64,000 bases of DNA from Sphingomonas bisphenolicum (GTDB taxonomy: Bacteria; Pseudomonadota; Alphaproteobacteria; Sphingomonadales; Sphingomonadaceae): NCBI RefSeq assembly GCF_024349785.1, contig NZ_AP018817.1, forward strand, positions 3,193,501-3,257,500, given 5' to 3'. Shown piece by piece: positions 34,678-42,901 of the stretch (positions are counted from its first letter, which is position 1; each line of letters begins with the position of its first letter). Position numbers and translations under genes: made by a program. Below the pieces are notes generated by a model. That model was not told where the DNA came from. It searched no databases and saw only the letters and a list, made by a program, of their open reading frames with translations.

Positions 34678-35049
34678 TTAGTCGCCTTTTGAGAGAGGTA
34701 CGCGGTAACGGCCGTAGCCGACCTTTGTGAGCAGCCCCTCTTCACACATGGGAGTCAGATAGCAACGAGGAACTCCGATAGCCGTAAGGTCCTTGGCGCG
34801 AACCTCTCCCTTTTGTTTTGCCAGCGCCACCGCACGCTCCCTCAAAGACGGCCGCGGCCCACCTTCAGCCCTGATGCGAATGGCACGGTCGCGGTCACGC
34901 TTACGAACTCCGCCCGTAGATGCTTTCAAATAAAATACTGAATCTCGGAGAAATTCGTCGGACCCAGAAGGCTGAGCGAATTTCGCGCTTTTAACGAGCG
35001 CTCGATACCTTGATATTGTTCTTCGAGACTCTGGCAAAAATAGCGGCAA
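34678..35049 (-). CDS. AbiEi-like N-terminal HTH protein (orphan)
   Basis: 123 residues. The C-terminal half (LRERAVALAKQKGEVRAKDL, then TAIGVPRCYLTPMCEEGLLT, KVGYGRYRVP) is a winged helix of the AbiEi antitoxin N-terminal type, which binds its own promoter in type IV toxin-antitoxin systems. The N-terminal half (~1-55) is basic and not recognised. The usual AbiEi C-terminal domain and the AbiEii toxin are absent next to it. It may be a regulator left from a decayed system. Base use differs from the core genes downstream. Confidence 0.6.
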   Translation of the reverse strand: MPLFLPESRRTISRYRALVKSAKFAQPSGSDEFLRDSVFYLKASTGGVRKRDRDRAIRIRAEGGPRPSLRERAVALAKQKGEVRAKDLTAIGVPRCYLTPMCEEGLLTKVGYGRYRVPLSKGD

Positions 35050-35141
35050 AAGTGTTCTTGACGTATCGTTCGATGGGAGCCATTTTTCCCAGCATCAGCA
35101 ATGGTTTGGCGCCAAATCGCCTCATGCCGTCTTTGGCCAAG

Positions 35142-35175
35142 AAAAAACGCGCGAAGCCGGTGGGCCTCGCGCGTT
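35142..35175 (-). terminator. Rho-independent terminator of the SPOR operon
   Basis: On the minus strand a GC-rich hairpin (AACGCGCGA-GGCC... TCGCGCGTT, nine matched bases in the outer stem) is followed by TTTTTT. It lies 26 bp downstream of the TPR-SPOR stop and ends the ParA-RHH-SPOR transcript. Confidence 0.85.
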
Positions 35176-35200
35176 CAGGGTCACGCTTGGGAGGGAAGGT

Positions 35201-36544
35201 TCAGCGCGATGCGTATTGGCGGCCCTTGGTGGCGACGGCCCAGCGCTGCGGCGTCGCGCCCGGCGCGCCTTCGCGCACGAAGCACTGGCCGCTCTGGGCG
35301 CGGATCGTGCGACACGCCGTCATGGCGTCTGCCCGGCTGCCAAAGCCGCTGATGGCGAGGCGGTGATAGGCCTTGCCCTTGACGGTCGCCTGGCTGGTGA
35401 GGACCGGGAAAGCGGCCAGCGTGCTGCTGCGCCCGGCCATGGTCATCCATTTTTCCTTGGCGATCGCCGCATTGTCATAGGCGCCCAATTGCACCACCCA
35501 GTTGCTGGCGCCATTGGCGACCGGCTTGATGAAGGCGGCCTGCTGCATCCGCGCGGCGACGACCGGCGGCGCCTTGGCGGTGCGGCTCTTGGCCTGAACC
35601 GGCTTGGCGTTGCGATCCTCGACGATGAAATCGCGGGCGGCGACGCGCACCGGCGCGCGTTCGGCCCTGATGACGGGCGCGGCCTCGACCACCGGCTGCG
35701 GCGCGGGGGCGGCTTGCGCCATCTGCACCGGCGCTTCGGGCTGACTCTCGGGCAAGGGCGCGACTTCAGGCACGGCCTGCGCCATTTCGACCGACGCGGC
35801 GGCAGGCGCCAGCGCCAGCGCGACCGGCTGCCCGGCATCGCCCCCGTTGATGGTCACGCCCATCAGCGCGGCGACGCGCATCGGCGCCAGGGACGGCTCG
35901 GCGATCTGCGCCCAGTCGGAAATACGTTTGTTCGCGGCCAGCGGCTCCAGGTCCATGCCCACGATCATGCGCGCATCCTTCCACCGGCCGGCCAGCGCAT
36001 AGGCATAGGCCAGGTTCTGGCGCGTGCGCGCGGTCGCCGACGGATCGTGAATGGCTTCGGACAAGATGCGGACGCCTTCGGCCGAATCCCCCGCCATCGC
36101 CATCGCCAGGCCATAGTCGCCCGCTGGAACCGTGCCGGCATTGGCGACCAGCAAGCTGCGCGCGGCGTCGGGGCGACCCTGCGCCACCTGCACCAGCGCC
36201 AGGCTGACGATCGTGCTGGCATCGCTATTACCCAGCGTCATGGCGTCGTTCAGTGCCGTTTCGGCCGATGCGAAGCGTCCGGCCAGCACATAGGCACGGC
36301 CCAAAATTTGGCGATAGGCGGCGTTCTGCGGGGCAAGCTGCACCGCGGCTTCAGCGGCTTCCACCGCCTTGGCGGCGTTGCGATCGGCCAGCGCCTTTTC
36401 GGCGGCGATGGCGAGCTTGCCCGGATTGCCCTTCTGCTGGACGGCCGAAGCCGACGGGCGAAAAGCCGCGCCGGTGCAGCCGACCATGGTCGTGGCGACG
36501 AGCAGGGAAGACAGCGCCGCCTTTCCGAATGTCGTGCGTTTCAT
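35201..36544 (-). CDS. TPR-repeat lipoprotein with C-terminal SPOR domain
   Basis: 447 residues from ATG 36544. The lipoprotein signal ends at TTMVGCTG (Cys23), so it is probably periplasm-facing. Residues ~45-190 are helical repeats resembling TPRs (KALADRNAAKAVEAAEAAVQ, then LGRAYVLAGRFASAETALND). A Pro/Ala-rich disordered linker follows. The SPOR domain is at ~360-435 (ASNWVVQLGAYDNAAIAKEK, then GFGSRADAMTACRTIRAQSG), which binds glycan strands lacking stem peptides at the division septum. It is last in an operon with a ribbon-helix-helix protein and ParA, with a terminator just after. Confidence 0.82.
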   Translation of the reverse strand: MKRTTFGKAALSSLLVATTMVGCTGAAFRPSASAVQQKGNPGKLAIAAEKALADRNAAKAVEAAEAAVQLAPQNAAYRQILGRAYVLAGRFASAETALNDAMTLGNSDASTIVSLALVQVAQGRPDAARSLLVANAGTVPAGDYGLAMAMAGDSAEGVRILSEAIHDPSATARTRQNLAYAYALAGRWKDARMIVGMDLEPLAANKRISDWAQIAEPSLAPMRVAALMGVTINGGDAGQPVALALAPAAASVEMAQAVPEVAPLPESQPEAPVQMAQAAPAPQPVVEAAPVIRAERAPVRVAARDFIVEDRNAKPVQAKSRTAKAPPVVAARMQQAAFIKPVANGASNWVVQLGAYDNAAIAKEKWMTMAGRSSTLAAFPVLTSQATVKGKAYHRLAISGFGSRADAMTACRTIRAQSGQCFVREGAPGATPQRWAVATKGRQYASR

Positions 36545-36563
36545 AAATTTACCCACCCTTCAT

Positions 36564-37064
36564 TCACTGGCCGTCGCGCATATGCGGCAGCTGCTGAGTC
36601 AGCCGGTCGATTTCCGGCAGGTCATTGAGAAGATCGTCCAGCGCCTGCGTCACAATCTGCTGGGCCGAACGGCCCGTGATCGCGCAGGCCAGACGCAGTT
36701 TCAGATGCCGGTCGGCATCCAGGCGCAGCGTGAACGCCGCCTTGCGGTTGCGGGCGACGGCCTGAACCGATGCGGGCTTGGCGGCGAGGCGCTTGGCCAG
36801 AACCTTGCGCTCCGCCACCACCGGCGGCACGGGAACGACGGGCGTCATCGGCGTCAGGCCGATCGGCGCAGCCGGTTCCTCCATCGGTTCATGCACCGGC
36901 TCGACATCGAAGCCCATGTCGTTCCAGCCTAGGTCATCCTGCTGCAGCGCCGCGCTCGATGCACGGCCAAAGCCCAGCATCGGGCGGCGCATCGCCGGCT
37001 GGGCCGCGCCCTTGCGGGCCAGCAGGCCCGATGTCAGCGAAGCAAGCGGTTTGGGTTCGGCCAT
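36564..37064 (-). CDS. Ribbon-helix-helix protein downstream of ParA
   Basis: 166 residues from ATG 37064. The first ~110 residues are low-complexity and Pro-rich (MTPVVPVPPVVAER). Residues ~112-160 (AAFTLRLDADRHLKLRLACA, then ITGRSAQQIVTQALDDLLND) match the RHH/CopG fold and so probably bind DNA as a dimer. It sits where a ParB-type centromere-binding protein would be in a partition operon. The gap to the parA stop is 14 bp. No CTPase motif is seen, so it is not a canonical ParB. The function is inference from fold and position. Confidence 0.75.
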   Translation of the reverse strand: MAEPKPLASLTSGLLARKGAAQPAMRRPMLGFGRASSAALQQDDLGWNDMGFDVEPVHEPMEEPAAPIGLTPMTPVVPVPPVVAERKVLAKRLAAKPASVQAVARNRKAAFTLRLDADRHLKLRLACAITGRSAQQIVTQALDDLLNDLPEIDRLTQQLPHMRDGQ

Positions 37065-37078
37065 GGTCCTGGCTTTCC

Positions 37079-37798
37079 TTACTGGCCGATCACGCGGCGG
37101 CCGAAGCCCCCGCTCGATGGACGGCTGGCGATCGTGCCGACTGTGCCCTGCGGCACGGAAAAGACGGTGCGGCGGAAATTCTTCTCCAGCCGGTCCGACA
37201 CATAGGACCAGAGCGCCTCCACCTCGGCGGCGGACCGACCCTTGGGGTCGACCTCCATCACGGTGCGGCCGTCGATCATCGAGGCGGCGAAATCGGTACG
37301 GTGATGCAGCGTCACCGGTGCGACCGTGCCATGCTGCGACAGGGCCACGGCGGCTTCCGAGGTAATGCGCGCCTTGGGTGTGGCGGCGTTCACCACGAAG
37401 ATCAGCGGCTTGCCAGCGCGTTCGCAAAGGTCGACGGTGGCGCCCACGGCGCGCAGGTCGTGCGGGCTTGGCCGGGTAGGCACGACGATCAGTTCGGCGA
37501 CCGAAATGACGCTCTGGATCGCCATGGTGATGGCAGGCGGCGTATCGATGACGGCCAGTTTGAAACCCTGCTGGCGCAATATCTCGAGGTCGGCGGCGAG
37601 GCGCGCGACCGTGGTTTGGGCAAAGGCCGGAAACTCCGCCTCGCGCTCGTTCCACCAGTCGGCCAGCGAACCCTGCGGATCGATATCGATGAGCACGACC
37701 GGGCCGGCGCCGGCACGCTGCGCCTGCACGGCCAGATGGCCCGACAAGGTCGTCTTGCCCGATCCGCCCTTTTGCGACGCCATTGCCAAAATCCGCAC
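37079..37798 (-). CDS. ParA/MinD-type ATPase
   Basis: 239 residues from a GTG at 37798, chosen because GGGGGG lies seven bases before it; another GTG is at 37804. The deviant Walker A motif is ASQKGGSGKTTLSGHLA, Walker A' is VVLIDIDPQGSLADWW, and Walker B is KLAVIDTPPAI. It therefore belongs to the ParA/MinD ATPase family that forms dynamic patterns on nucleoid or membrane. There is no MinD-type amphipathic tail, so nucleoid binding is more likely. It heads an operon with an RHH protein and a SPOR lipoprotein. Confidence 0.88.
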   Translation of the reverse strand: MRILAMASQKGGSGKTTLSGHLAVQAQRAGAGPVVLIDIDPQGSLADWWNEREAEFPAFAQTTVARLAADLEILRQQGFKLAVIDTPPAITMAIQSVISVAELIVVPTRPSPHDLRAVGATVDLCERAGKPLIFVVNAATPKARITSEAAVALSQHGTVAPVTLHHRTDFAASMIDGRTVMEVDPKGRSAAEVEALWSYVSDRLEKNFRRTVFSVPQGTVGTIASRPSSGGFGRRVIGQ

Positions 37799-37929
37799 GC
37801 ACACCCCCCAGAAAATCCAGTTCCGGGCCGGATTGCCACGAGTGCCGCTAAAATTTGGTTAACTGCCCGCGAAACTTGATGGTCGTGCGACATCATGGTT
37901 AAGTTGCTGTGCGGCATCTTACCGTTACG

Positions 37930-37944
37930 CTAACAGGACTTTAA
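37930..37944 (+). promoter_or_regulatory. CtrA-like half-site pair CTAA-N7-TTAA
   Basis: CTAA at 37930-37933, seven bases, TTAA at 37941-37944, in the divergent gap between parA and the Sel1-SPOR gene. The CtrA box is TTAA-N7-TTAA, so there is one mismatch. Two more TTAA half-sites lie nearby. This would link the cluster to cell-cycle control; pattern evidence only. Confidence 0.35.
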
Positions 37945-37999
37945 CCTTGTTTGACCATTGCGGTTGCCCATGACGATTTTCGCACTGGAGCCTGTGCAT

Positions 38000-39010
38000 A
38001 TGAAACATATCTGGGGAACCGCGGCGCTGGTCGCGATGCTGGGCATTGCGTTGCCCGCGTTGGCGGATGTGAAGGCCGGCGTGGACGCCTGGCAGCAGGG
38101 CGATTATGCGAAGGCGGTCGCCGAATGGCGGCCGCTGGCGCAATCGGGCGACCCCGATGCACAGTTTAATCTGGGTCAGGCCTACAAGCTGGGCCGCGGG
38201 GTCCAGCCCGACCTCAACGCCGCCATAGACTGGTATCGCAAGGCGGCGGTGCAGGGACATTTGCGCGCAGAGGATAATCTGGGCCTGCTGATGTTCCAGC
38301 AAGGCGACCGCACCGGCGCCATGCCCTATCTGCAGCGCGCGTCGATGCGCGGCGAACCGCGGGCGCAATATATCGTCGGCACCGCCCTGTTCAACGGCGA
38401 CACGCTCGGCAAGGATTGGGTCCGCGCCTATGCGCTGATGACCCGCGCCTCCGCGTCGGGCCTGCCGCAGGCCGCGACCAGCCTGGAGCAGATGGACAAA
38501 TATATCCCCGAAGATCAACGCAAGCAGGGTCTGGCCCTCGCCGCCAGCCTGGACAAGGGCGACAAGAGCGTCATGCTGGCGCAAGCGGCTCCGCCGCCGC
38601 CGCGCAGCGGCCCATCGGCCGTCCGCACCACCCAATTGCCGCCCTCCACGCCCAGCCAACCCGCCCCCAAACCCGCGCCGGCGCCGCCCCGGCCCGCACC
38701 GCAGGTCGTTGTCACCAAGCCAAAGCCAGCGCCGGAACCCGCGCGTCCTGCTGCCATGGCCGCTGCCCCCGCCGCTTCGGGCGGCTGGCGCGTACAGCTC
38801 GGCGCGTTCGGCGAAGAAGCGCGCGCCCGCACGCTCTGGAGCCAGCTCAGCCGCAAGGTCAGCGGCCTGTCTGCCTATCAGCCCTATCTGGTGAAGGCCG
38901 GCGCGGTCACGCGGCTCCAGGCCGGGCCGCTCGCCAGTAACAACGACGCCGCGCGCCTCTGCGGCGCGATCAAGGCCGCCGGCGCGGACTGCATGCCCAA
39001 GAAGATGTGA
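38000..39010 (+). CDS. Sel1-repeat protein with C-terminal SPOR domain
   Basis: 336 residues from the ATG at 38000, which follows CTGGAG at a good distance. The signal MKHIWGTAALVAMLGIALPA(LADV) sends it to the periplasm. Residues ~30-180 are Sel1-like repeats (DAQFNLGQAYKLGRGVQPDL, then AAIDWYRKAAVQGHLRAEDN). A long Pro-rich linker follows, and a SPOR domain occupies ~260-335 (SGGWRVQLGAFGEEARARTL, RLQAGPLASNNDAARLCGAI). It is divergent from the ParA-RHH-SPOR operon, placing two SPOR proteins in one control region. Confidence 0.83.
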   Translation: MKHIWGTAALVAMLGIALPALADVKAGVDAWQQGDYAKAVAEWRPLAQSGDPDAQFNLGQAYKLGRGVQPDLNAAIDWYRKAAVQGHLRAEDNLGLLMFQQGDRTGAMPYLQRASMRGEPRAQYIVGTALFNGDTLGKDWVRAYALMTRASASGLPQAATSLEQMDKYIPEDQRKQGLALAASLDKGDKSVMLAQAAPPPPRSGPSAVRTTQLPPSTPSQPAPKPAPAPPRPAPQVVVTKPKPAPEPARPAAMAAAPAASGGWRVQLGAFGEEARARTLWSQLSRKVSGLSAYQPYLVKAGAVTRLQAGPLASNNDAARLCGAIKAAGADCMPKKM

Positions 39011-39014
39011 AGGT

Positions 39015-39914
39015 TCAGGCGCCCCGCGCCTGCTCCACCATCCAGTCGCGAAACTGGGCCAGCGCCCCCGCGACCAGCGCCCCGGTCGGGTAGACCAGAT
39101 AATAGGCCTGTTCGCTCGACAGCGGCCGGGCGAAGGGGACGACCAGCGTGCCCGCCGCCAGTTCCGGCTGGATCAGGAAACTGGGGATCAGCGCCACCCC
39201 GCCCCCGGCTGCGCAGGCCTGCGCCAGCATCAGGAAATGCTCATAGGCCGGTCCAGGCGCCAGTGCCGACGCATCCACGCCCGCCGCCGTCAGCCAGCGG
39301 GTCCAGGCATCGCGACGCGACGTCTGGCTCAAGAGCGGCGCGCGCAGCAGGTCCCCCGGTTCGCGCAGCGGATGTGCCGCCAGCCAGGCCGGCGCGCAAA
39401 CGGGCACCGCTTCCTCGCGGAACAGAAAATCCATCGTGACGCCGGGCCAATCCGCCGCGACACCGAAATGAACGGCTGCATCGAAATCCTCATGCCCGAA
39501 GTCGAAGGGTTGCGAACGAGCGGCGAAATCGATCACCAGATCGGGATGCCGCGCGGTCAGTTGCGGCAGGCGCGGCGCAAGCCAGCGCATCCCGAAGCTG
39601 GGCAAGGTCGCGACCCGCAGCGCGGTCTGCGACGGCCGCGCGGAAGCTCGTGCCGTCGCGCGGCGGATGGCGTCGAGCGCCGGCAACAGGTCGTCGGCAT
39701 AGGCCCGCCCCGCTTCGTTCAGCCGCACCCGTCGTCCGATCCGGTCGAACAAGGGCATCTGCAGCCAGTCCTCCAGTTGCGCGATCTGGCGACTGACCGC
39801 GCTCTGGGTCAGCCCAATCTCCTCGCCCGCGCGCGAAAACCCGCCATGGCGCACTGCCGCTTCGAAGGCGGTCAGTGCGTTCATTGGCGGCAGCCATTTG
39901 CGCAATCCACTCAT
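39015..39914 (-). CDS. LysR-type regulator (GcvA-like)
   Basis: 299 residues. The N-terminal HTH (ALTAFEAAVRHGGFSRAGEE, then IGLTQSAVSRQIAQLEDWLQ) and a C-terminal LysR substrate domain (~95-295) are typical of the GcvA/AmpR-like branch. It is divergent from the DUF1338-AstD operon with an 87-bp gap, the usual arrangement for a LysR activator and its target. The ligand is unknown. Confidence 0.88.
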   Translation of the reverse strand: MSGLRKWLPPMNALTAFEAAVRHGGFSRAGEEIGLTQSAVSRQIAQLEDWLQMPLFDRIGRRVRLNEAGRAYADDLLPALDAIRRATARASARPSQTALRVATLPSFGMRWLAPRLPQLTARHPDLVIDFAARSQPFDFGHEDFDAAVHFGVAADWPGVTMDFLFREEAVPVCAPAWLAAHPLREPGDLLRAPLLSQTSRRDAWTRWLTAAGVDASALAPGPAYEHFLMLAQACAAGGGVALIPSFLIQPELAAGTLVVPFARPLSSEQAYYLVYPTGALVAGALAQFRDWMVEQARGA

Positions 39915-39963
39915 TCCAAACTCGCATCTACAGATGACAGGTCGCCATTTTGAAAATCATGCC

Positions 39964-39975
39964 TATCTTGCGATA
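39964..39975. promoter_or_regulatory. Candidate LysR operator TATC-N4-GATA
   Basis: TATCTTGCGATA lies in the divergent gap between the LysR gene (39914) and the DUF1338 gene (40002). It is a near-perfect dyad and fits the T-N11-A form when the flanking base is included. It is a candidate site for the LysR protein. Confidence 0.35.
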
Positions 39976-40001
39976 AGGGCGTTGTCATCCCGGAGCATTT
40001 C

Positions 40002-41030
40002 ATGTCGATTGAGAATATGGGCAGCATAGAGACATTGGTCGTCGCCACCCTGGGCGAAGCGGCGGGCCGCCAGACGCTCGCCATGCTGGCGATCGATCCC
40101 GCCCTGCTGACGCAGCGCGGCGACACCGTGTCGCGCGCCGCCTTCGCCATGGCGCTGAACGTCACCCTGTTCGCCGACCTGCTGCATCGGGTGCCGAGCG
40201 GAAAAGCCTATGTCGCCGATACGCTCGCCCGGGGCGGCAAGGTCATGTTCGACCATGGCGCGCTCCGCTCGATCCGCTTTCCCGATGGCCCGACCGGCGC
40301 GCTGCCGGGCGGTGAAGATGCCTTCACCCGCATCTTCCTGCCCCTGGGCTATGCAATGGCGGCCATTTATCCGCTCGACCGGCTGAAGATGACCGGCCGG
40401 GCCTACCGCCATAGCGACTTCCCCGAAGCGATCCCGCAATTCTTCCTGTCCGAACTCCATGTCGATCGCTTCGACCCGGAATTTGCCGAGGCCGCCGCCC
40501 GTGTCTTCGGCACGTCGCGCGATCCCTTGGACGATCGGGCGAAGGCGATGCTGGCGCGCTATGAAGCCGGAGAAGCTGTCCAACTCGTTGACGCAATCGC
40601 CACGCTACCGGTGATCCTGTCCGCCTTCGATCGTCAGCATGATGCACCGGGTTTCGCCGATTATCAGTTGCTCCTGTCCCGCTCCAACGAAGCCGCCTGG
40701 ATCGCGACCGAGGGCAATGGCTTCAACCATGCGACCGACCGGGTTGCGGATGTCGCCGCTCTTGCTGAACGGCTGAAAGCGGAGGATCGCCCGATGAAAG
40801 AGAAACTGGAAGTCTCCGCAACGGGCCGCGTGCGCCAGACCGCCTTCCGCGCCGACAGCGTCGAACGACTCTTCGCCGACGGGGAATTGCGGCAGGTGCC
40901 CGGCTCCTTCTACGAATTCATCAGCCGCGATATCGATCCCGCGACAGGCAGGCTCGACCTCGCCTTCGACACCGGCAACGCGACTGGCATCTTCGCCATG
41001 ACCAGTGCGCAAGCGGGCGCGTCACGGTGA
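40002..41030 (+). CDS. DUF1338 family protein (2-oxoadipate dioxygenase/decarboxylase-like)
   Basis: 342 residues. The metal-binding pattern of the family is present: H85 and R89 in VMFDHGALR (HxxxR), H243 in EGNGFNHATDRV, and E305 in VPGSFYEFISRD. Well-studied members (HglS/YdcJ) convert 2-oxoadipate to 2-hydroxyglutarate in lysine catabolism. Whether this copy uses the same substrate is not shown. It overlaps or abuts the AstD gene (the stop overlaps GTGA) and lies behind a divergent LysR gene. Confidence 0.85.
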   Translation: MSIENMGSIETLVVATLGEAAGRQTLAMLAIDPALLTQRGDTVSRAAFAMALNVTLFADLLHRVPSGKAYVADTLARGGKVMFDHGALRSIRFPDGPTGALPGGEDAFTRIFLPLGYAMAAIYPLDRLKMTGRAYRHSDFPEAIPQFFLSELHVDRFDPEFAEAAARVFGTSRDPLDDRAKAMLARYEAGEAVQLVDAIATLPVILSAFDRQHDAPGFADYQLLLSRSNEAAWIATEGNGFNHATDRVADVAALAERLKAEDRPMKEKLEVSATGRVRQTAFRADSVERLFADGELRQVPGSFYEFISRDIDPATGRLDLAFDTGNATGIFAMTSAQAGASR

Positions 41031-41032
41031 GT

Positions 41033-42436
41033 ATGATGCTCCAGTCCTTCGATCCGGCGTCGCGCGAACTGGTCTGGGAAGGCCCGGTCGCAAGCGCGGA
41101 CGACTGTCACCGCGCCATTGCCACCGCCCATGCTGCCCTGCCCGGCTGGCGCGCGCTACCAGTGGACGACCGCATCGCCATCGCTCGCCGCTATGCGCAG
41201 ATATTGGGGGACAGGCGCGCGGCGCTGGCCGCACTCATATCCCGCGAAACGGGCAAATTGCTCTGGGAAAGCGACGCCGAAATCGGATCGATGATCGCGA
41301 AGGTCGATGTGTCGATCAAGGCTCATGCCGAACGTACCGGCGAGCGCGCCGCCGACATGCCCTTCGGCCGCGCGGTGCTCCGTCACCGCGGCCATGGCGT
41401 GATGGCGGTGCTTGGCCCTTATAATTTCCCAGGCCACCTGCCCAATGGTCATATCGTCCCCGCCCTGATCGCAGGCAATGCCGTCGTCTTCAAACCGTCG
41501 GAGATCACCCCCGCGACCGGTGCGGCGATGGCCGACGCCTGGACAGCGGCGGGCCTGCCCGACGGGTTGTTGACCGTGGTCCAGGGCGGTCGCGCTACCG
41601 GCGAGGCGCTGGTCGCGGGCGATATCGACGGCTTGCTCTTTACCGGATCGGCAGGCGCGGGCGCCGCGCTGCGTCGGGCGCTGGTCGACCGGCCCCATGT
41701 CGTCATGGCGCTGGAACTGGGCGGCAATAACCCGCTGATCGCCTGGGACTCGCCAGAAGCATCCGCGTCGATCATCGTCAACTCCGCCTTCATCACCACC
41801 GGCCAGCGCTGTTCCTGCGCCCGCCGTCTGATCGTGCCCGAAGGCGCGACCGGCGACTCCATCGTGGAGGCTACCGCCGCCCTTGCCTCCCGCCTGCCGA
41901 TCGCCGCCTGGAACGAGCCGGGCGACGCCTTCATGGGACCGCTGGTGTCGGACCAGGCCGCCGCGGCCGCACACCGCGCCGTCAGCGACCTGATCGCGCG
42001 CGGCGCGCGGGTGATCCGCGACTTCGACAGCGTGCAGGATCGCAGCGCCGCCTTCGTCACCCCGGCCCTGCTCGACCTGACCGGCGTTGACGCGCCCGAT
42101 GCGGAGATTTTCGCACCGGTGCTGACGGTCATCCGCGTGCCGGACTTCGATGCTGCGATCGCCGCCGCCAACGCCACCAGCTTCGGCCTGTCCGCCGGGC
42201 TGATCTCGCAGGATGAGGCATTGTGGCAGCGGGTGGTCGAGGAAAGCCGCGCTGGTGTGGTCAACCGCAACCGGCCGACCACGGGCGCGGCGGGCAACAT
42301 GCCCTTTGGCGGCCTGGGCGCATCAGGCAATCACCGCCCCAGCGCCTATTATGCCGCAGACTATTGCGCCTATCCCATCGCCAGTTTCGAGGCGGAGGGC
42401 GTCGCGGCGGTGCCAGTCAACGGCTTGAGCAATTGA
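41033..42436 (+). CDS. AstD-like succinylglutamate-semialdehyde dehydrogenase (copy 1)
   Basis: 467 residues from ATG 41033 with GGTGAG upstream; a GTG at 41027 overlaps the previous stop. It is an aldehyde dehydrogenase: GAVMAVLGPYNFPGHL-type NAD site (VMAVLGPYNFPGHLPNGHIV), MALELGGNNP with the general-base glutamate, and TTGQRCSCARRLIV with the catalytic cysteine. The sequence is close to AstD. AstD oxidises N-succinylglutamate 5-semialdehyde in arginine succinyltransferase catabolism. No astA or astB lies in the window. It is co-transcribed with the DUF1338 gene. Confidence 0.85.
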   Translation: MMLQSFDPASRELVWEGPVASADDCHRAIATAHAALPGWRALPVDDRIAIARRYAQILGDRRAALAALISRETGKLLWESDAEIGSMIAKVDVSIKAHAERTGERAADMPFGRAVLRHRGHGVMAVLGPYNFPGHLPNGHIVPALIAGNAVVFKPSEITPATGAAMADAWTAAGLPDGLLTVVQGGRATGEALVAGDIDGLLFTGSAGAGAALRRALVDRPHVVMALELGGNNPLIAWDSPEASASIIVNSAFITTGQRCSCARRLIVPEGATGDSIVEATAALASRLPIAAWNEPGDAFMGPLVSDQAAAAAHRAVSDLIARGARVIRDFDSVQDRSAAFVTPALLDLTGVDAPDAEIFAPVLTVIRVPDFDAAIAAANATSFGLSAGLISQDEALWQRVVEESRAGVVNRNRPTTGAAGNMPFGGLGASGNHRPSAYYAADYCAYPIASFEAEGVAAVPVNGLSN

Positions 42437-42443
42437 TACGGCC

Positions 42444-42480
42444 GCCCGCGCCGTCGGTCGCGTGACCGAACGACGCGGGC
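42444..42480 (+). terminator. Hairpin after the AstD operon
   Basis: GCCCGCG pairs with CGCGGGC (7 bp) and TCGGTC with GACCGA (6 bp) around a GCGT loop, eight bases after the AstD stop. There is no long U-tract, so termination is possible but not certain. Confidence 0.4.
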
Positions 42481-42523
42481 GCCTCGCCCTCCAAGATGAT
42501 AGCTTTCCTGACCGGACCTGGGT

Positions 42524-42679
42524 TCAAAGCCCCAGCCGCGCCCAGAAGTCATCGGGCGCGATCGCGCCGCCCACAGCCGCCTTGCGCTCGACGCGAGTCC
42601 AGGACGAATGGGGCAGATAGACATGGCTGTCCGGCTGGACGCGATGAGGCTGGCGGGGGCGTGTGGTTTTGCGAGTCAT
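42524..42679 (-). CDS. Small basic protein of unknown function
   Basis: 51 residues from ATG 42679 with AGGAGA just upstream; a longer frame reaches 42772 but has no better signal. It begins with the basic segment MTRKTTRPRQPHRVQPDSHV and ends with hydrophobic, aromatic residues (DDFWARLGL). It is convergent with AstD. I do not recognise it. The strong ribosome-binding site is the best evidence that it is real. Confidence 0.55.
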   Translation of the reverse strand: MTRKTTRPRQPHRVQPDSHVYLPHSSWTRVERKAAVGGAIAPDDFWARLGL

Positions 42680-42901
42680 CGTCTTCTCCTCATAGCAAGG
42701 GAACACGAAACCTGGCGTCGTCGCTTCGGCACCGTGCGCTTTAGCCGTTGGTGACGCGGAGCAAGCTGACATCCTTCAAAAGCCGCGGAGCGAAACGCTC
42801 GCCACTCTATCTAGTCATTTAGTTGAGAAAGTCGAAATAGCTTTGCTTGGGGTGCCGCCAGTCCTGCTTGGCCATCCCAACCAAAACCAGCCTATGCCTA
42901 A

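Noticed and set aside
35216..36628. 470-codon plus-strand frame opposite the TPR-SPOR gene
   Set aside because: His/Arg/Gly-rich antisense shadow without a domain; the minus strand has a lipobox and a SPOR domain.
42505..42540. GGGTTCAAAGCCCC resembling a tRNA T-arm
   Set aside because: No acceptor, D-arm or anticodon structure can be drawn around it, and it overlaps the C-terminus of the small 42524-42679 gene.
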